In this document: positions 8,883 to 16,474 of the stretch, piece by piece
Numbering within the stretch: position 1 is the first letter of the stretch
How the letters are laid out: each line of letters opens with the position of its first letter
Assembly (NCBI GenBank): GCA_017434045.1
Contig: JAFRGA010000007.1
Span: 1-61,239 of the forward strand
Length of the DNA stretch: 61,239 nucleotides
DNA from: Eggerthellaceae bacterium
Lineage (GTDB): Bacteria; Actinomycetota; Coriobacteriia; Coriobacteriales; Eggerthellaceae
Direction of reading: 5' to 3'
Notes under the pieces: generated by a model
Database searches by the model: none
Seen by the model: the letters and a program-made list of their open reading frames with translations, nothing else
What the model was told of the DNA's origin: nothing
Position numbers and translations under genes: made by a program

Positions 8883-8966
8883 GGCGCCCGTCGTCGGACG
8901 AGGGAGCGGCCTCATCCGACGGCGTGGATTCCCGTCTCGGCGATGAACCCTGGAGCAGCTCGTTGC
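8876..8966 (-). pseudogene. Short duplicated fragment of the macrodomain gene
   Basis: About 90 bp closely match 12136-12222, the part of the macrodomain gene that encodes LLQGLIAETGIHGIDE and SSPADGRLRLW. The match ends inside GGGCGCCTGCGCCT, where the sequence switches to radical SAM coding sequence, so the junction sits in a shared GC-rich string. It is a recombination scar, not a gene. Confidence 0.6.
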
Positions 8967-8989
8967 GTAAGGCCCGCCGCGGACGGCGG

Positions 8990-9910
8990 TTACTGCTGGA
9001 TGATCCAGCAGACGTTCGACTCGCCTTGCAGTATGTTGCTGTAGTAATAGACCTTCGTGACGTCGTCTTCGAAATAGACGTTCCCAGTTATCGTCCCGCC
9101 CGGCTTCAGCTTGCCGCTGTCGAGGCTGTTGTCATCGCCTATCGGGAACTCGATTGACCGCTCGACCCCATCTGCGTTCTCGGACTTCCAGTCCCAGAGG
9201 TTGTAGCTCACGCTGCTATCCCCGTTGTTCAGGTACGAGACGGTGACGCGCATCTGCTTGTCGTTCGTATACTCCTGCGTCACGACCTGGGCGTCCATTA
9301 CGGTCACGGTCAGGCCGTTCTCGAGTGTGACCGAGTCACCGACGGCCATCTTCGAGAAGTCTTTGGCCGCTCCCGACGCTTTCGAGCTCTCAGTTGATTT
9401 CGGGGATTCGGCCTGCACGGATGCCTCGACCGGCTTCGCACCGTCGGTTAGCGAGTTTATGGCGCCCACGTACATCGACTGCGTCAGCAGGATGATGCCG
9501 ATGGCCGCAAAGCTAAGCACGAGCCCGACCACCGTGAACGCCGTCCCGCGCCGTTTCTTGCCGGTGGTGAAGATCCCCACGAGCGCCAGGACCGTCCCGG
9601 CGAGGGCGATGAAGAACGAGAAGTTGTTGATGATCGGCAGGAACGAGGTGGCTATAGACACGACGCCCAGCACGAACGCGGTGATCGCGATGGCGGAATA
9701 TGGGCGGTTCTGCTGTTGCTGTACGTAAGCCTCGGCGTAGCTGCTCGCCTTGTAGGCGGGCACTTCCTGCTGCTGGTCATAAGCCTCGATGTAGTTGCTC
9801 GCCTTGTAGGCGGGCACTTCTCGAGGCTGCTGTGGGGCGAGCCCTGCGCCGCAGTTGTTGCAAAACGCGGATCCGTCGGGCACTTCGCTGTGGCAGTTGT
9901 TGCAAATCAT
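8990..9910 (-). CDS. Zinc-ribbon membrane protein with DUF4190-like and DUF4352/5067-like domains
   Basis: 306 aa. The N-terminal zinc ribbon has two CNNC knuckles (MICNNCHSEVP, AFCNNCGAG). A linker then holds an imperfect repeat (EVPAYKASNYIEAYDQQQ and EVPAYKASSYAEAYVQQQ). Three hydrophobic helices at about 70-150 resemble DUF4190. An extracytoplasmic beta domain at about 185-306 (GDSVTLENGLTVTVMDAQVV, LKPGGTITGNVYFED) is of the DUF4352/DUF5067 type. The ATG is preceded by AGGAGG at ideal spacing. Probably an envelope protein; no enzymatic residues. Monocistronic. Confidence 0.82.
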   Translation of the reverse strand: MICNNCHSEVPDGSAFCNNCGAGLAPQQPREVPAYKASNYIEAYDQQQEVPAYKASSYAEAYVQQQQNRPYSAIAITAFVLGVVSIATSFLPIINNFSFFIALAGTVLALVGIFTTGKKRRGTAFTVVGLVLSFAAIGIILLTQSMYVGAINSLTDGAKPVEASVQAESPKSTESSKASGAAKDFSKMAVGDSVTLENGLTVTVMDAQVVTQEYTNDKQMRVTVSYLNNGDSSVSYNLWDWKSENADGVERSIEFPIGDDNSLDSGKLKPGGTITGNVYFEDDVTKVYYYSNILQGESNVCWIIQQ

Positions 9911-10282
9911 TTTTCCTCCTAAGCTTTCGACTGTGTGTATCTGTCGCGCATAACCTTGATAGCTAGGACCTTGGCGCCCAAGATGCGGTCGGAGGCGTTG
10001 TCCGCCGCCGATTGGCTGGAGCGCGAGGCTCCTTGCGATGCTTTGGTTTGCCTATCCAGGTTGCCGACGCGACCTCTCTGCGGGCCTTTTGCCATACAGG
10101 TATCTTTTGAGATTGATCATGGTTGCCGCCCTTCTCCCTTCCCGCTCTATTACCTGGCGGGACGATGACATTGTCCTTTATGCGGCTGCTCGCATGAGTA
10201 CCGCTCATGGGACATGGGGGGAGTGTTTCTGATTGACGGGGTTGCTCTGGGCGCACGCCAGATTACGGGGAAAGGCCTTCCG

Positions 10283-10300
10283 AGTCCCGTTTTATGGACA
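10283..10300. promoter_or_regulatory. AGTCC-N8-GGACA inverted-repeat motif, copy 1
   Basis: AGTCCCGTTTTATGGACA lies 66 bp upstream of the HIRAN gene. The same 18-bp motif occurs upstream of the WYL regulator (20483) and, with changes, at 27729. A partial copy (AGTCCCGTTTT) follows at 10308. Candidate operator. The rest of 9911-10365 shows nothing else I can name. Confidence 0.45.
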
Positions 10301-10365
10301 TGGCGCAGTCCCGTTTTCTCTAGCATTGGACGTGCAAGAAAGGGAACTGGAGGCAGGAGGAGATC

Positions 10366-10692
10366 ATGTACGAGCCCTCAAGGCACATCAGCACATTTTA
10401 CATTGCGGGATTCCAGTACTACGACGGCGCTCTCGTCCTCGGCAAGCTCAAGCCGGGAAAGAGGCTCAAGATGGTGTCCGAGCCGGAGAACCCATACGAC
10501 CCCAATGCTATAGAGCTGCGCTACCAGAAGGCCAAGCTCGGCTACGTGCCGCGTGACGAGAACGGGATGCTTGCGGTCATGGCGCACTATGGTCATGCGG
10601 GCGTCTTCGAGGCGCGTGTGCTCCAGGTCGATTCCGAGGCAGAGCCCTGGCGCCAGGTGCGCGTGGGGATCTACGTGACCGACGCGCGATAG
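10366..10692 (+). CDS. HIRAN domain protein
   Basis: A 108-aa stand-alone HIRAN domain: FYIAGFQYYDG, LKPGKRLKMVSEPENPYDPN, a conserved NAIELRY and LGYVPRDEN. HIRAN domains bind single-stranded DNA 3' ends when fused to helicases; stand-alone copies are common in bacteria and of unknown role. The ATG follows GGAGGAGATC. Monocistronic. A short HIRAN remnant at 20494-20552 shows that the gene, or its flank, has been copied in this genome. Confidence 0.85.
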   Translation: MYEPSRHISTFYIAGFQYYDGALVLGKLKPGKRLKMVSEPENPYDPNAIELRYQKAKLGYVPRDENGMLAVMAHYGHAGVFEARVLQVDSEAEPWRQVRVGIYVTDAR

Positions 10693-11163
10693 ACTCTGCG
10701 CGCCCGAACAGGCGCATATTGGGAACCGGTGAGCATTGCAAGAGGGAGCAGTGAAATGGGCTACGGAATGCGAGGACGGACTAAGCTATCAGTAGGGCAG
10801 GAATGGTGGACGAAGCCCGACGATGCGGCTGGTCCGCTCGGTCAGAGGGACGCTTGCCGGGGTAGCCGCGCGGGTATGGAGGCGGTTTCGGCGGCACGCC
10901 AGCCTGTCGTCGAGCGCGAAGACGGTATGAGAATTCCAGCGTATGACGAGGAGTTTTACGAGATCTTCTCGGAGATCCGGTTGTCTTGAGGAGGATAAGA
11001 TGGTCGATGGAACCCAATGCATGGAGGTGGACCACGCGATCACGTTAGCAATATCGGTCGAGATGGCGCTGGGCCACGACTTGCGGGGCGTCGCCGGGCT
11101 GCGTGCTCGGGTCGAAGACTCTCGTTTGCACGCTTATCGCCGTGTCCACCGCCGCCGTCAGCC
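10693..11163. other. Intergenic stretch, possible gene debris
   Basis: No confident gene. A + strand frame ends in YDEEFYEIFSEIRLS at 10989, and the DNA for that ending (GATCTTCTCGGAGAT and on) recurs at 27768-27790. An ATG at 11000 with GGAGGATAAG upstream opens a 73-codon frame (MVDGTQCMEVDHAITLAISV) that I do not recognise and that soon becomes Arg-rich. Treated as debris. Confidence 0.3.
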
Positions 11164-11352
11164 TTACATTGTGATGTCGGAGAAGTCGGTCACGGTATGC
11201 TGGAAGCCTCCGGCAACGTAATCGAGCTGCTCATCGCTCAGCTCCATGCCGGCTTCTTCAGCTACGCGCACCATGTCTTCCGGACTGTCGGAAGCCATGG
11301 CTTTTTCGTGCTTGTCGCTGTCCACCTTCAGGAAAAAGTCCTTAACGCTCAT
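11164..11352 (-). CDS. Nif11-like double-glycine leader microprotein
   Basis: 62 aa starting MSVKDFFLKVDSDKH, with the Nif11-like signature MELSDEQLDYVAGG at residues 35-48 followed by a 14-residue tail (FQHTVTDFSDITM). The GG site divides a helical leader from a very short core lacking Cys. GGAAGAG precedes the ATG at 11352; an in-frame ATG 30 bases upstream is less likely. No modification enzyme or peptidase transporter is adjacent, so the leader is orphan. Confidence 0.72.
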   Translation of the reverse strand: MSVKDFFLKVDSDKHEKAMASDSPEDMVRVAEEAGMELSDEQLDYVAGGFQHTVTDFSDITM

Positions 11353-11597
11353 GGCTCTTCCCACTCGTGCCATTTTATGCACTTCGGTCCGAACGCGAAA
11401 CCGTAGCTATCATGCACTTTCCTTGCGCCTAACACTCTATACACGTTTTCGTGCTCGACCGTCCCAGGTTTTCGGGATACCATCGTGGTCTTCACTGCAA
11501 CAATGTGTGCCCTGGTGAGGCAGAATACGACAAGAAAAGCTGAGCCCGTACCTGGCCCAGCTAATGATTCTTGCTTGAATTGTCGTCGTCGGTGTTA

Positions 11598-12395
11598 CTA
11601 GCTCATGTCAGGCAAACCCAAGAGTTCGCGGTAAATAACCTCATCCTTCTCGCCGAACACGTTGAATACCACGGTCATGTCTGCACCGTTGCGGTCGAGC
11701 CATTCCCGCACGGTACGCACGGCGACCTCGGCCGCTTCTTGCTGTGGGAAGCCGAAGACGCCGGTGCTGATGCAGCAGAACGCAATCGAGCTCAGGCCCT
11801 CCGACGCCGCAAGGTCGAGGCAGCTTGTATAGCATGACGCCAGCTGCACCCGATGAAGGTCGGTCGGGCGCCCGTTCGCGATGGGGCCGACCGTGTGGAT
11901 GACGCGTCTTGAGGGCAGGTTGTAGGCCCCGGTGATCTTCGCCCGCCCAGTCGGCTCCTCGTGCCCTTGCTCTTCCATGATGCGGGCGCATTCGATGCGC
12001 AGCTGCACGCCGGCGTACGTGTGGATGGCATTGTCGATGCAGTGGTGCCCGGGAACCCAGCACCCGAGCATCTGCGAGTTGGCGGCGTTGACGATGGCGT
12101 CGGCGGAAAGCGTCGTGATGTCGCCGCGCCAAAGGCGCAGGCGCCCGTCGGCGGGCGAGGAGGTGGCCTCGTCGATGCCGTGGATTCCCGTCTCGGCGAT
12201 GAGCCCCTGGAGCAGCTCGTCCTGGGCCGCGAGGAAACCATCTCCGGCAGGCCAGGGCGGGCGCGTGTTCACGAGCGCGCGGAACGCCGTCCACAACTCT
12301 TCGACGTCCTGCGTCTGCGGCGGCTCCACATCGCGTTCCGCGCACAGCGTCCCTACGAGGGATTCCAGTAATTGCAGCTTGCGCGCCTTATCCAT
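11598..12395 (-). CDS. Zinc-dependent macrodomain protein-ADP-ribose hydrolase
   Basis: 265 aa. An N-terminal helical extension of about 75 residues precedes a macrodomain: LWRGDITTLSADAIVNAANS, then the zinc-macro signature GCWVPGHHCIDNAIHTYAG with Cys/His/Cys ligands, and GVFGFPQQEAAEVAV near the end. This is the Zn-Macro family that removes ADP-ribose added by SirTM-type sirtuins, and the adjacent upstream gene is such a sirtuin, five bases away. The pair is third and second in an operon headed by an Fe-S nitroreductase. The GcvH-L and LplA2 genes that accompany it in staphylococci and streptococci are absent here. Confidence 0.9.
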   Translation of the reverse strand: MDKARKLQLLESLVGTLCAERDVEPPQTQDVEELWTAFRALVNTRPPWPAGDGFLAAQDELLQGLIAETGIHGIDEATSSPADGRLRLWRGDITTLSADAIVNAANSQMLGCWVPGHHCIDNAIHTYAGVQLRIECARIMEEQGHEEPTGRAKITGAYNLPSRRVIHTVGPIANGRPTDLHRVQLASCYTSCLDLAASEGLSSIAFCCISTGVFGFPQQEAAEVAVRTVREWLDRNGADMTVVFNVFGEKDEVIYRELLGLPDMS

Positions 12396-12400
12396 GCCGC

Positions 12401-13261
12401 CTACCTTCCCGAGCCTTCAAGCAGCTCGTCGAGGACTCGGTCGATGTCCACGTCAAGCAGTATTGAGCGGTCGCGGATTGACTCGTGCGCGTACGCCTCG
12501 CCGTAGTTCACGCACGCGTAGGTCGCCTGCGGGTTCGCAGGGGTGTAGCGCCAGAACGGGTACTTGATGATGACTGGCGTGTTCATGCCCACGCCGAGCT
12601 CCAGGTAGAGCACCTTGCCCTCCTGGTGCGCTTCGAGGAACTCGCGGTAGCGCTCGGCTGCCGCGTGCCAGCCGGCGTCCTCCACGAAGGTGTCGTCGGC
12701 GCGCAGGTTCATGGACATGGGTTTTCCGCACACGGGGCAGTGGGGAACAAGCTCGCTTGGCACGCGCATGTCTCGCTGTTCCTCGACCATGCGCTTCACA
12801 GTCTCGTAGTTGTCGTAGGTCTCGTCGTGGCATGGCTCGCTGCACTGCCACAGGCCGTAGTCGCCCTGCGTGTAGAACAGCCGCTCCTTGGGGAATCCCG
12901 CCGCCTGGAACTGGTGGTCGACGTTCGTCGTGATGACGAAGAAGTCCTTGCCATCCAGGAGCCTCAGGAGCTTGCCGTAGGTGTCCTTGGGTGCGGGCTC
13001 GTAGCGGTTGCACCAGATGTGGCGGCTCCACCACGCCCATCGCTCCTCGGGGGTGGGGAAGGGGAAGAACCCGCCCGAGTACATGTCGCGGATGCCGTAC
13101 TTGGCGATGAAGTCGGGAAACAGTCGCTCGAACCGCTCGCCCGAATACGTGAGCCCTGCGGCTGTCGAGAGCCCCGCCCCCGCGCCGACGACGATGGCGT
13201 CCGCGCTTTCAATCGCCTCGCGCAAGCGGGCGATTTCGTTGTCGAATTTCGTGCTGGTCAT
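12401..13261 (-). CDS. Class M sirtuin (SirTM), protein ADP-ribosyltransferase
   Basis: About 286 aa. Sirtuin NAD motif GAGAGLSTAAGLTYSGERF, ITTNVDHQFQAAGFP, and CSEPCHDE with VPHCPVCGKP forming the zinc site. The segment aligning with the canonical catalytic His (usually xxHG) reads FYTQGDYGLWQC, i.e. Gln, as reported for class M sirtuins that ADP-ribosylate rather than deacylate. The insert GGFFPFPTPEERWAWWSRHI is also class M-like. The start is uncertain between ATG 13261 and GTG 13273. Tightly coupled to the downstream macrodomain and 28 bp after the nitroreductase, so modifier and eraser are co-expressed. Confidence 0.9.
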   Translation of the reverse strand: MTSTKFDNEIARLREAIESADAIVVGAGAGLSTAAGLTYSGERFERLFPDFIAKYGIRDMYSGGFFPFPTPEERWAWWSRHIWCNRYEPAPKDTYGKLLRLLDGKDFFVITTNVDHQFQAAGFPKERLFYTQGDYGLWQCSEPCHDETYDNYETVKRMVEEQRDMRVPSELVPHCPVCGKPMSMNLRADDTFVEDAGWHAAAERYREFLEAHQEGKVLYLELGVGMNTPVIIKYPFWRYTPANPQATYACVNYGEAYAHESIRDRSILLDVDIDRVLDELLEGSGR

Positions 13262-13289
13262 GGCTATAGTCACTTTCCGCCGTTTCGTT

Positions 13290-14186
13290 TTACAGTAACG
13301 GCAATTGGCCCTTCGATATGTCTGTCCAGCGGTGTACCTTGTGGTCGCCCTTCTGGACGCCGCGCGCGTAGGGTATTTCTGGGTAGCCGAAGCCCACGAC
13401 GAGCTTCATGTAGTGGCTTTCGGGGATCCCGAGCATTTCGCGTGCCTCGGGCGCGAGCTCGCGTAGCACGTCGGAGGAGTAGCTCATGATGACGGTGCCC
13501 AGTCCATGCGCGTTGGCTAGAAGCTCGAAGTAGGCGGTCGCCAGGTTGCAGTTGATGGCGAAGTCGGCTGCCCACTTGCCAGTTGCCTTCGCGTGCGCCA
13601 CGAACAGGTGCGGCGCGCCGCAGAAGAGCAGGTCGCCCTTGCGCACGGTCGCCTCCGACTGCTTCATCTTCGAGTAGTAGAACTCGTTGAAGTCTGACGT
13701 GTACACGCCGCGGGCTGCCGCCTCCTCCATCTTGGCGTACGCGACGGCGCGGATCTGGCGCATCCGGTCCTTGTCGTCGACACCGGTGAACTCGGTGTTG
13801 TTCGCGTTGCCGCCGGCGGGCGCGCACTGCATGGCGCGCAGGATGCGGTCGATGATGGCGGGGTCGACGTTCTCGTCGCGGTAGCGCCGGCACGAGCGGC
13901 GGTTGGCTATGACGCGTTCCAGGTGCTCGTCGGCCTCGGGCGGCGCGGGCGGAAGCGAGCCCTCCGGCACCTTCCCGAATATCGAGATCGCGCCTGCCGG
14001 GCAGACGGCTAGGCAGTGCTCGCAGCCCCAGCAGCCGCGCCAGCCGAACCGCTCGAACTCGTCCATGCGCGGGACGCCTTCCTCGTCGAGGTGCAGCACC
14101 ATGCCCGTGCACACGTTCACGCATCGGCCGCAGTGGATGCACTTCGACTCGTCGACTGTGAAGGCCGCCTTCTCCTTGGGCGTCAT
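13290..14186 (-). CDS. Nitroreductase with N-terminal 2x[4Fe-4S] ferredoxin domain
   Basis: 298 aa. Residues 12-70 contain two 4Fe-4S motifs (CIHCGRCVNVC, CWGCEHCLAVCP). Residues 85-298 are an FMN nitroreductase fold (IANRRSCRRYRDENVD, an AINCNLATAYFELLANAHGL helix, VVGFGYPEIPYARG). The ferredoxin domain implies electron supply from ferredoxin rather than NAD(P)H alone. The ATG follows GAGGAGGGAAC. First gene of the nitroreductase-SirTM-macrodomain operon and divergent from an HxlR regulator. Confidence 0.88.
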   Translation of the reverse strand: MTPKEKAAFTVDESKCIHCGRCVNVCTGMVLHLDEEGVPRMDEFERFGWRGCWGCEHCLAVCPAGAISIFGKVPEGSLPPAPPEADEHLERVIANRRSCRRYRDENVDPAIIDRILRAMQCAPAGGNANNTEFTGVDDKDRMRQIRAVAYAKMEEAAARGVYTSDFNEFYYSKMKQSEATVRKGDLLFCGAPHLFVAHAKATGKWAADFAINCNLATAYFELLANAHGLGTVIMSYSSDVLRELAPEAREMLGIPESHYMKLVVGFGYPEIPYARGVQKGDHKVHRWTDISKGQLPLL

Positions 14187-14273
14187 GGTGTTCCCTCCTC
14201 GCTATCCGAACACGGCTAGCCCAACACTACAGGGTGCGTGCTTTGCTCGCAAGAGCGCACTAATCTATTATGT

Positions 14274-14290
14274 ACTTACCAAAAGTAAGT
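14274..14290. promoter_or_regulatory. ACTTAC-N5-GTAAGT operator between nitroreductase operon and hxlR
   Basis: A perfect 6-bp inverted repeat spaced by five bases in the divergent promoter, 20 bp before the hxlR start. HxlR/YodB-type regulators bind TACT-n7-AGTA type sites, which this sequence contains, so it is the likely site for autoregulation and for redox control of the operon. Confidence 0.65.
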
Positions 14291-14310
14291 GACCTGCTCA
14301 GGGAGGCACC

Positions 14311-14643
14311 ATGCTCACGAAGGACGAACTGCCCGACTGCCCGGTGGCCACCACGCTGCGCCTCATCGGCAACAAGTGGAAGATACTGATCATCCAGCGC
14401 CTGTCCGACCGACGGTACCGCTTCAACGAGCTGTGCCGCTCTATCGACGGGCTCTCCGAGAAGGTGCTCACCGACAACCTCAAGCAACTCGAGCGCGACG
14501 GGATAATCACGCGCACGGTCTACCCGGAGGTCCCCGTGCGTGTCGAGTACGCGCTCTCCGAGGTGGGAGAGTCCATGCGCCCCATCATCGCGAGCATGCA
14601 GGAGTGGGGCCTGGGGTATCAGGAGAAGGTCCGCGAGGAATAG
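14311..14643 (+). CDS. HxlR family transcriptional regulator
   Basis: 110 aa, a complete HxlR winged helix: CPVATTLRLIGNKWKILIIQ, RFNELCRSIDGLSEKVLTDN and GIITRTVYPEVPVRVEYALS. The single N-terminal Cys (PDCPV) is the position used as a thiol sensor in YodB/HypR-type members. Divergent from the nitroreductase-SirTM-macro operon with an inverted repeat between them, so it most likely regulates that operon and itself in response to electrophile or disulfide stress. Confidence 0.88.
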   Translation: MLTKDELPDCPVATTLRLIGNKWKILIIQRLSDRRYRFNELCRSIDGLSEKVLTDNLKQLERDGIITRTVYPEVPVRVEYALSEVGESMRPIIASMQEWGLGYQEKVREE

Positions 14644-14661
14644 GCCGCCGCCGCAGCAAGC

Positions 14662-14766
14662 GGACAGAGGGGAGTATCCCCTCTGTCCCTTTGCCCCTCT
14701 GTCCCTTTGCCCCTAGGATGCGGGACGCTTACCCTGGGGGACAAAAGGGAGTATCCCCTCTGTCCC
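14662..14766. repeat. Two family-A intergenic palindromes
   Basis: 14662-14688 is a perfect palindrome with arms GGACAGAGGGGA and TCCCCTCTGTCC around GTA. 14738-14766 is a second copy beginning GGGACAAAAGGGAGTATCCC. Further partial copies lie between. The remaining intergenic DNA to 15018 holds no recognised gene. Confidence 0.75.
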
Positions 14767-15018
14767 TAACGATCAGCCAATCTAGGCGCACGGAAGCGCA
14801 GGGGAGGAAAACACGCCAGACGGGCGTTTCCGCTCATCGCAGATGCAGCGCTAGAAGCATGAAGGGACGTCTCAAATGCCTGCAGGGCGTGTCGATTGAT
14901 GGCATCGGCTGGGCTCTCATCATCTAAACTATTGGGAGAAACTGTCTAATCGGAGCATGTTGAACAGCCGCCAACTCAAGGGGCAGCTATCGTCGTGGAG
15001 GTTTCGGAGGGGGAGTCC

Positions 15019-16356
15019 ATGAGCAAGGCAATCACATACCAATGCCCCAATTGCCATGGGGTCCTGGCGTTCAACGCGGACAGCGGCCTGCTGGAGTGCG
15101 CTTCATGCGGCAGCGCTTTCGGCCACGGCGAGGCGGGGAAGGCCATACCGATAAGCGCCGAGACGCAGGCGCGCAAAACCCAACACGTCAAGACCGTGGA
15201 CCAGTTCCTAGACAATGCACCCTGGGAAATCGAGCATGAGGGAACGGCTGCGGCGAAGACGGCGATTCGCTATTCGTGCCCCTCTTGCGGTGCCGGCGTC
15301 ATCGCCGACCAGAGCACGGTATCCACCTCGTGCCCGTACTGCGGCAACAACATGCTCACGTCCGGTATTGCAGCCGCCGACAGCATCCCCGACCGGATTC
15401 TTCCTTTCTCGATCACTCGCGAGCAGGCCGAAGCCCAGATGCGGAGCCATTTCAAGCACAGGTGGTACCTCTCGCGGAAGTTCAACGCATCGATTGAGCA
15501 CATGCAGGCGGTGTATGTGCCCTACCATTTGTACGACGTCAACGTGGACGGCTGGGCGCACTATGTAGCCTACGACCAAAAGGGCTCGGGGGAAGGCTGC
15601 GTCAAGCAGTTCTACGGTTTCAAGCGTGCGGGCCATGCGGCATTCGAGAGGATTCCGATAGACGGATCGTCGAAGATGCCCGATGCGCATATGGACGCCA
15701 TAGCGCCGTTCGACTTGTCGGCGATGCGCGCTTTCTCGACCGCTTACGTGGCAGGCTACCTCATGGAAGTTGCGGACGAGAGCGCCGAGGCCTGCCGTCC
15801 CCGCGCGGAGAAGCTTGCCAAGGCCTCGTTCGAGCAGGATATGGAAAACGACGTGACCGATCAGCCGGCCATCGACGGCATCGCGGACGTGGTCGCGCGC
15901 GAAACGCATGTGGAAACGGTCCGCATGCAATCGTGCGTCTTGCCCGTCTGGCTCATGCATTGCACATGGGGTGCCGAGCGCATGCTGTTTGCAGTGAATG
16001 GCGAAACCGGGAAATGCGTGGGGGACCTGCCCATCAGCAAAGCCCGGCGCCGTGCGACCGTGCTCGTGCTCGCGGCCCTCTTGGCCGTGGTTGTGTTCTG
16101 GGTGCTCGGTGCCATGACCGACGGATGGCGCGATGCCGATGGCCTGGGCTTTCTCGTAGGCCTGGGAATTGCCGTCGTGGCGCTCGTCCCCATGGCCGTG
16201 GACTCCCACTTCAAGAATCAGATGAAAACCGCCGTCGAGGCTACCGATGCGGGTATGAGCTACGATAACCAAGGCCTGGTGTTCACCGAGCGATGGCAGA
16301 CCGAAGGGCACTACGAGCTCGAGTCTCAGGTGTGGGAGAAGCTGAAGGAGCGCTGA
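15019..16356 (+). CDS. Multi zinc-ribbon membrane protein of TFIIB-ribbon type
   Basis: 445 aa. The N-terminal ribbon is YQCPNCHG then LECASCGS; a second ribbon near residue 90 is YSCPSCGAG and TSCPYCGNN. A long central soluble domain (RWYLSRKFNASIEHMQAVYV; PYHLYDVNVDGWAHY) matches a family annotated as TFIIB-type zinc ribbon-containing protein. Two hydrophobic helices lie near residues 345-400. GGAGGGGGAG precedes the ATG at 15019; an upstream GTG is in frame. Function unknown. Confidence 0.8.
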   Translation: MSKAITYQCPNCHGVLAFNADSGLLECASCGSAFGHGEAGKAIPISAETQARKTQHVKTVDQFLDNAPWEIEHEGTAAAKTAIRYSCPSCGAGVIADQSTVSTSCPYCGNNMLTSGIAAADSIPDRILPFSITREQAEAQMRSHFKHRWYLSRKFNASIEHMQAVYVPYHLYDVNVDGWAHYVAYDQKGSGEGCVKQFYGFKRAGHAAFERIPIDGSSKMPDAHMDAIAPFDLSAMRAFSTAYVAGYLMEVADESAEACRPRAEKLAKASFEQDMENDVTDQPAIDGIADVVARETHVETVRMQSCVLPVWLMHCTWGAERMLFAVNGETGKCVGDLPISKARRRATVLVLAALLAVVVFWVLGAMTDGWRDADGLGFLVGLGIAVVALVPMAVDSHFKNQMKTAVEATDAGMSYDNQGLVFTERWQTEGHYELESQVWEKLKER

Positions 16357-16474
16357 GCTGCGGGAGGGGCGGCGCGTGCAATGCGGAGGCGTTCCCCGTA
16401 AACCGATAATCTCGGATTATAATTGCTTGGCAAGAAATGGTAAGGCGGCGAGTTTCTATAGAAGGGGGCCTCCT

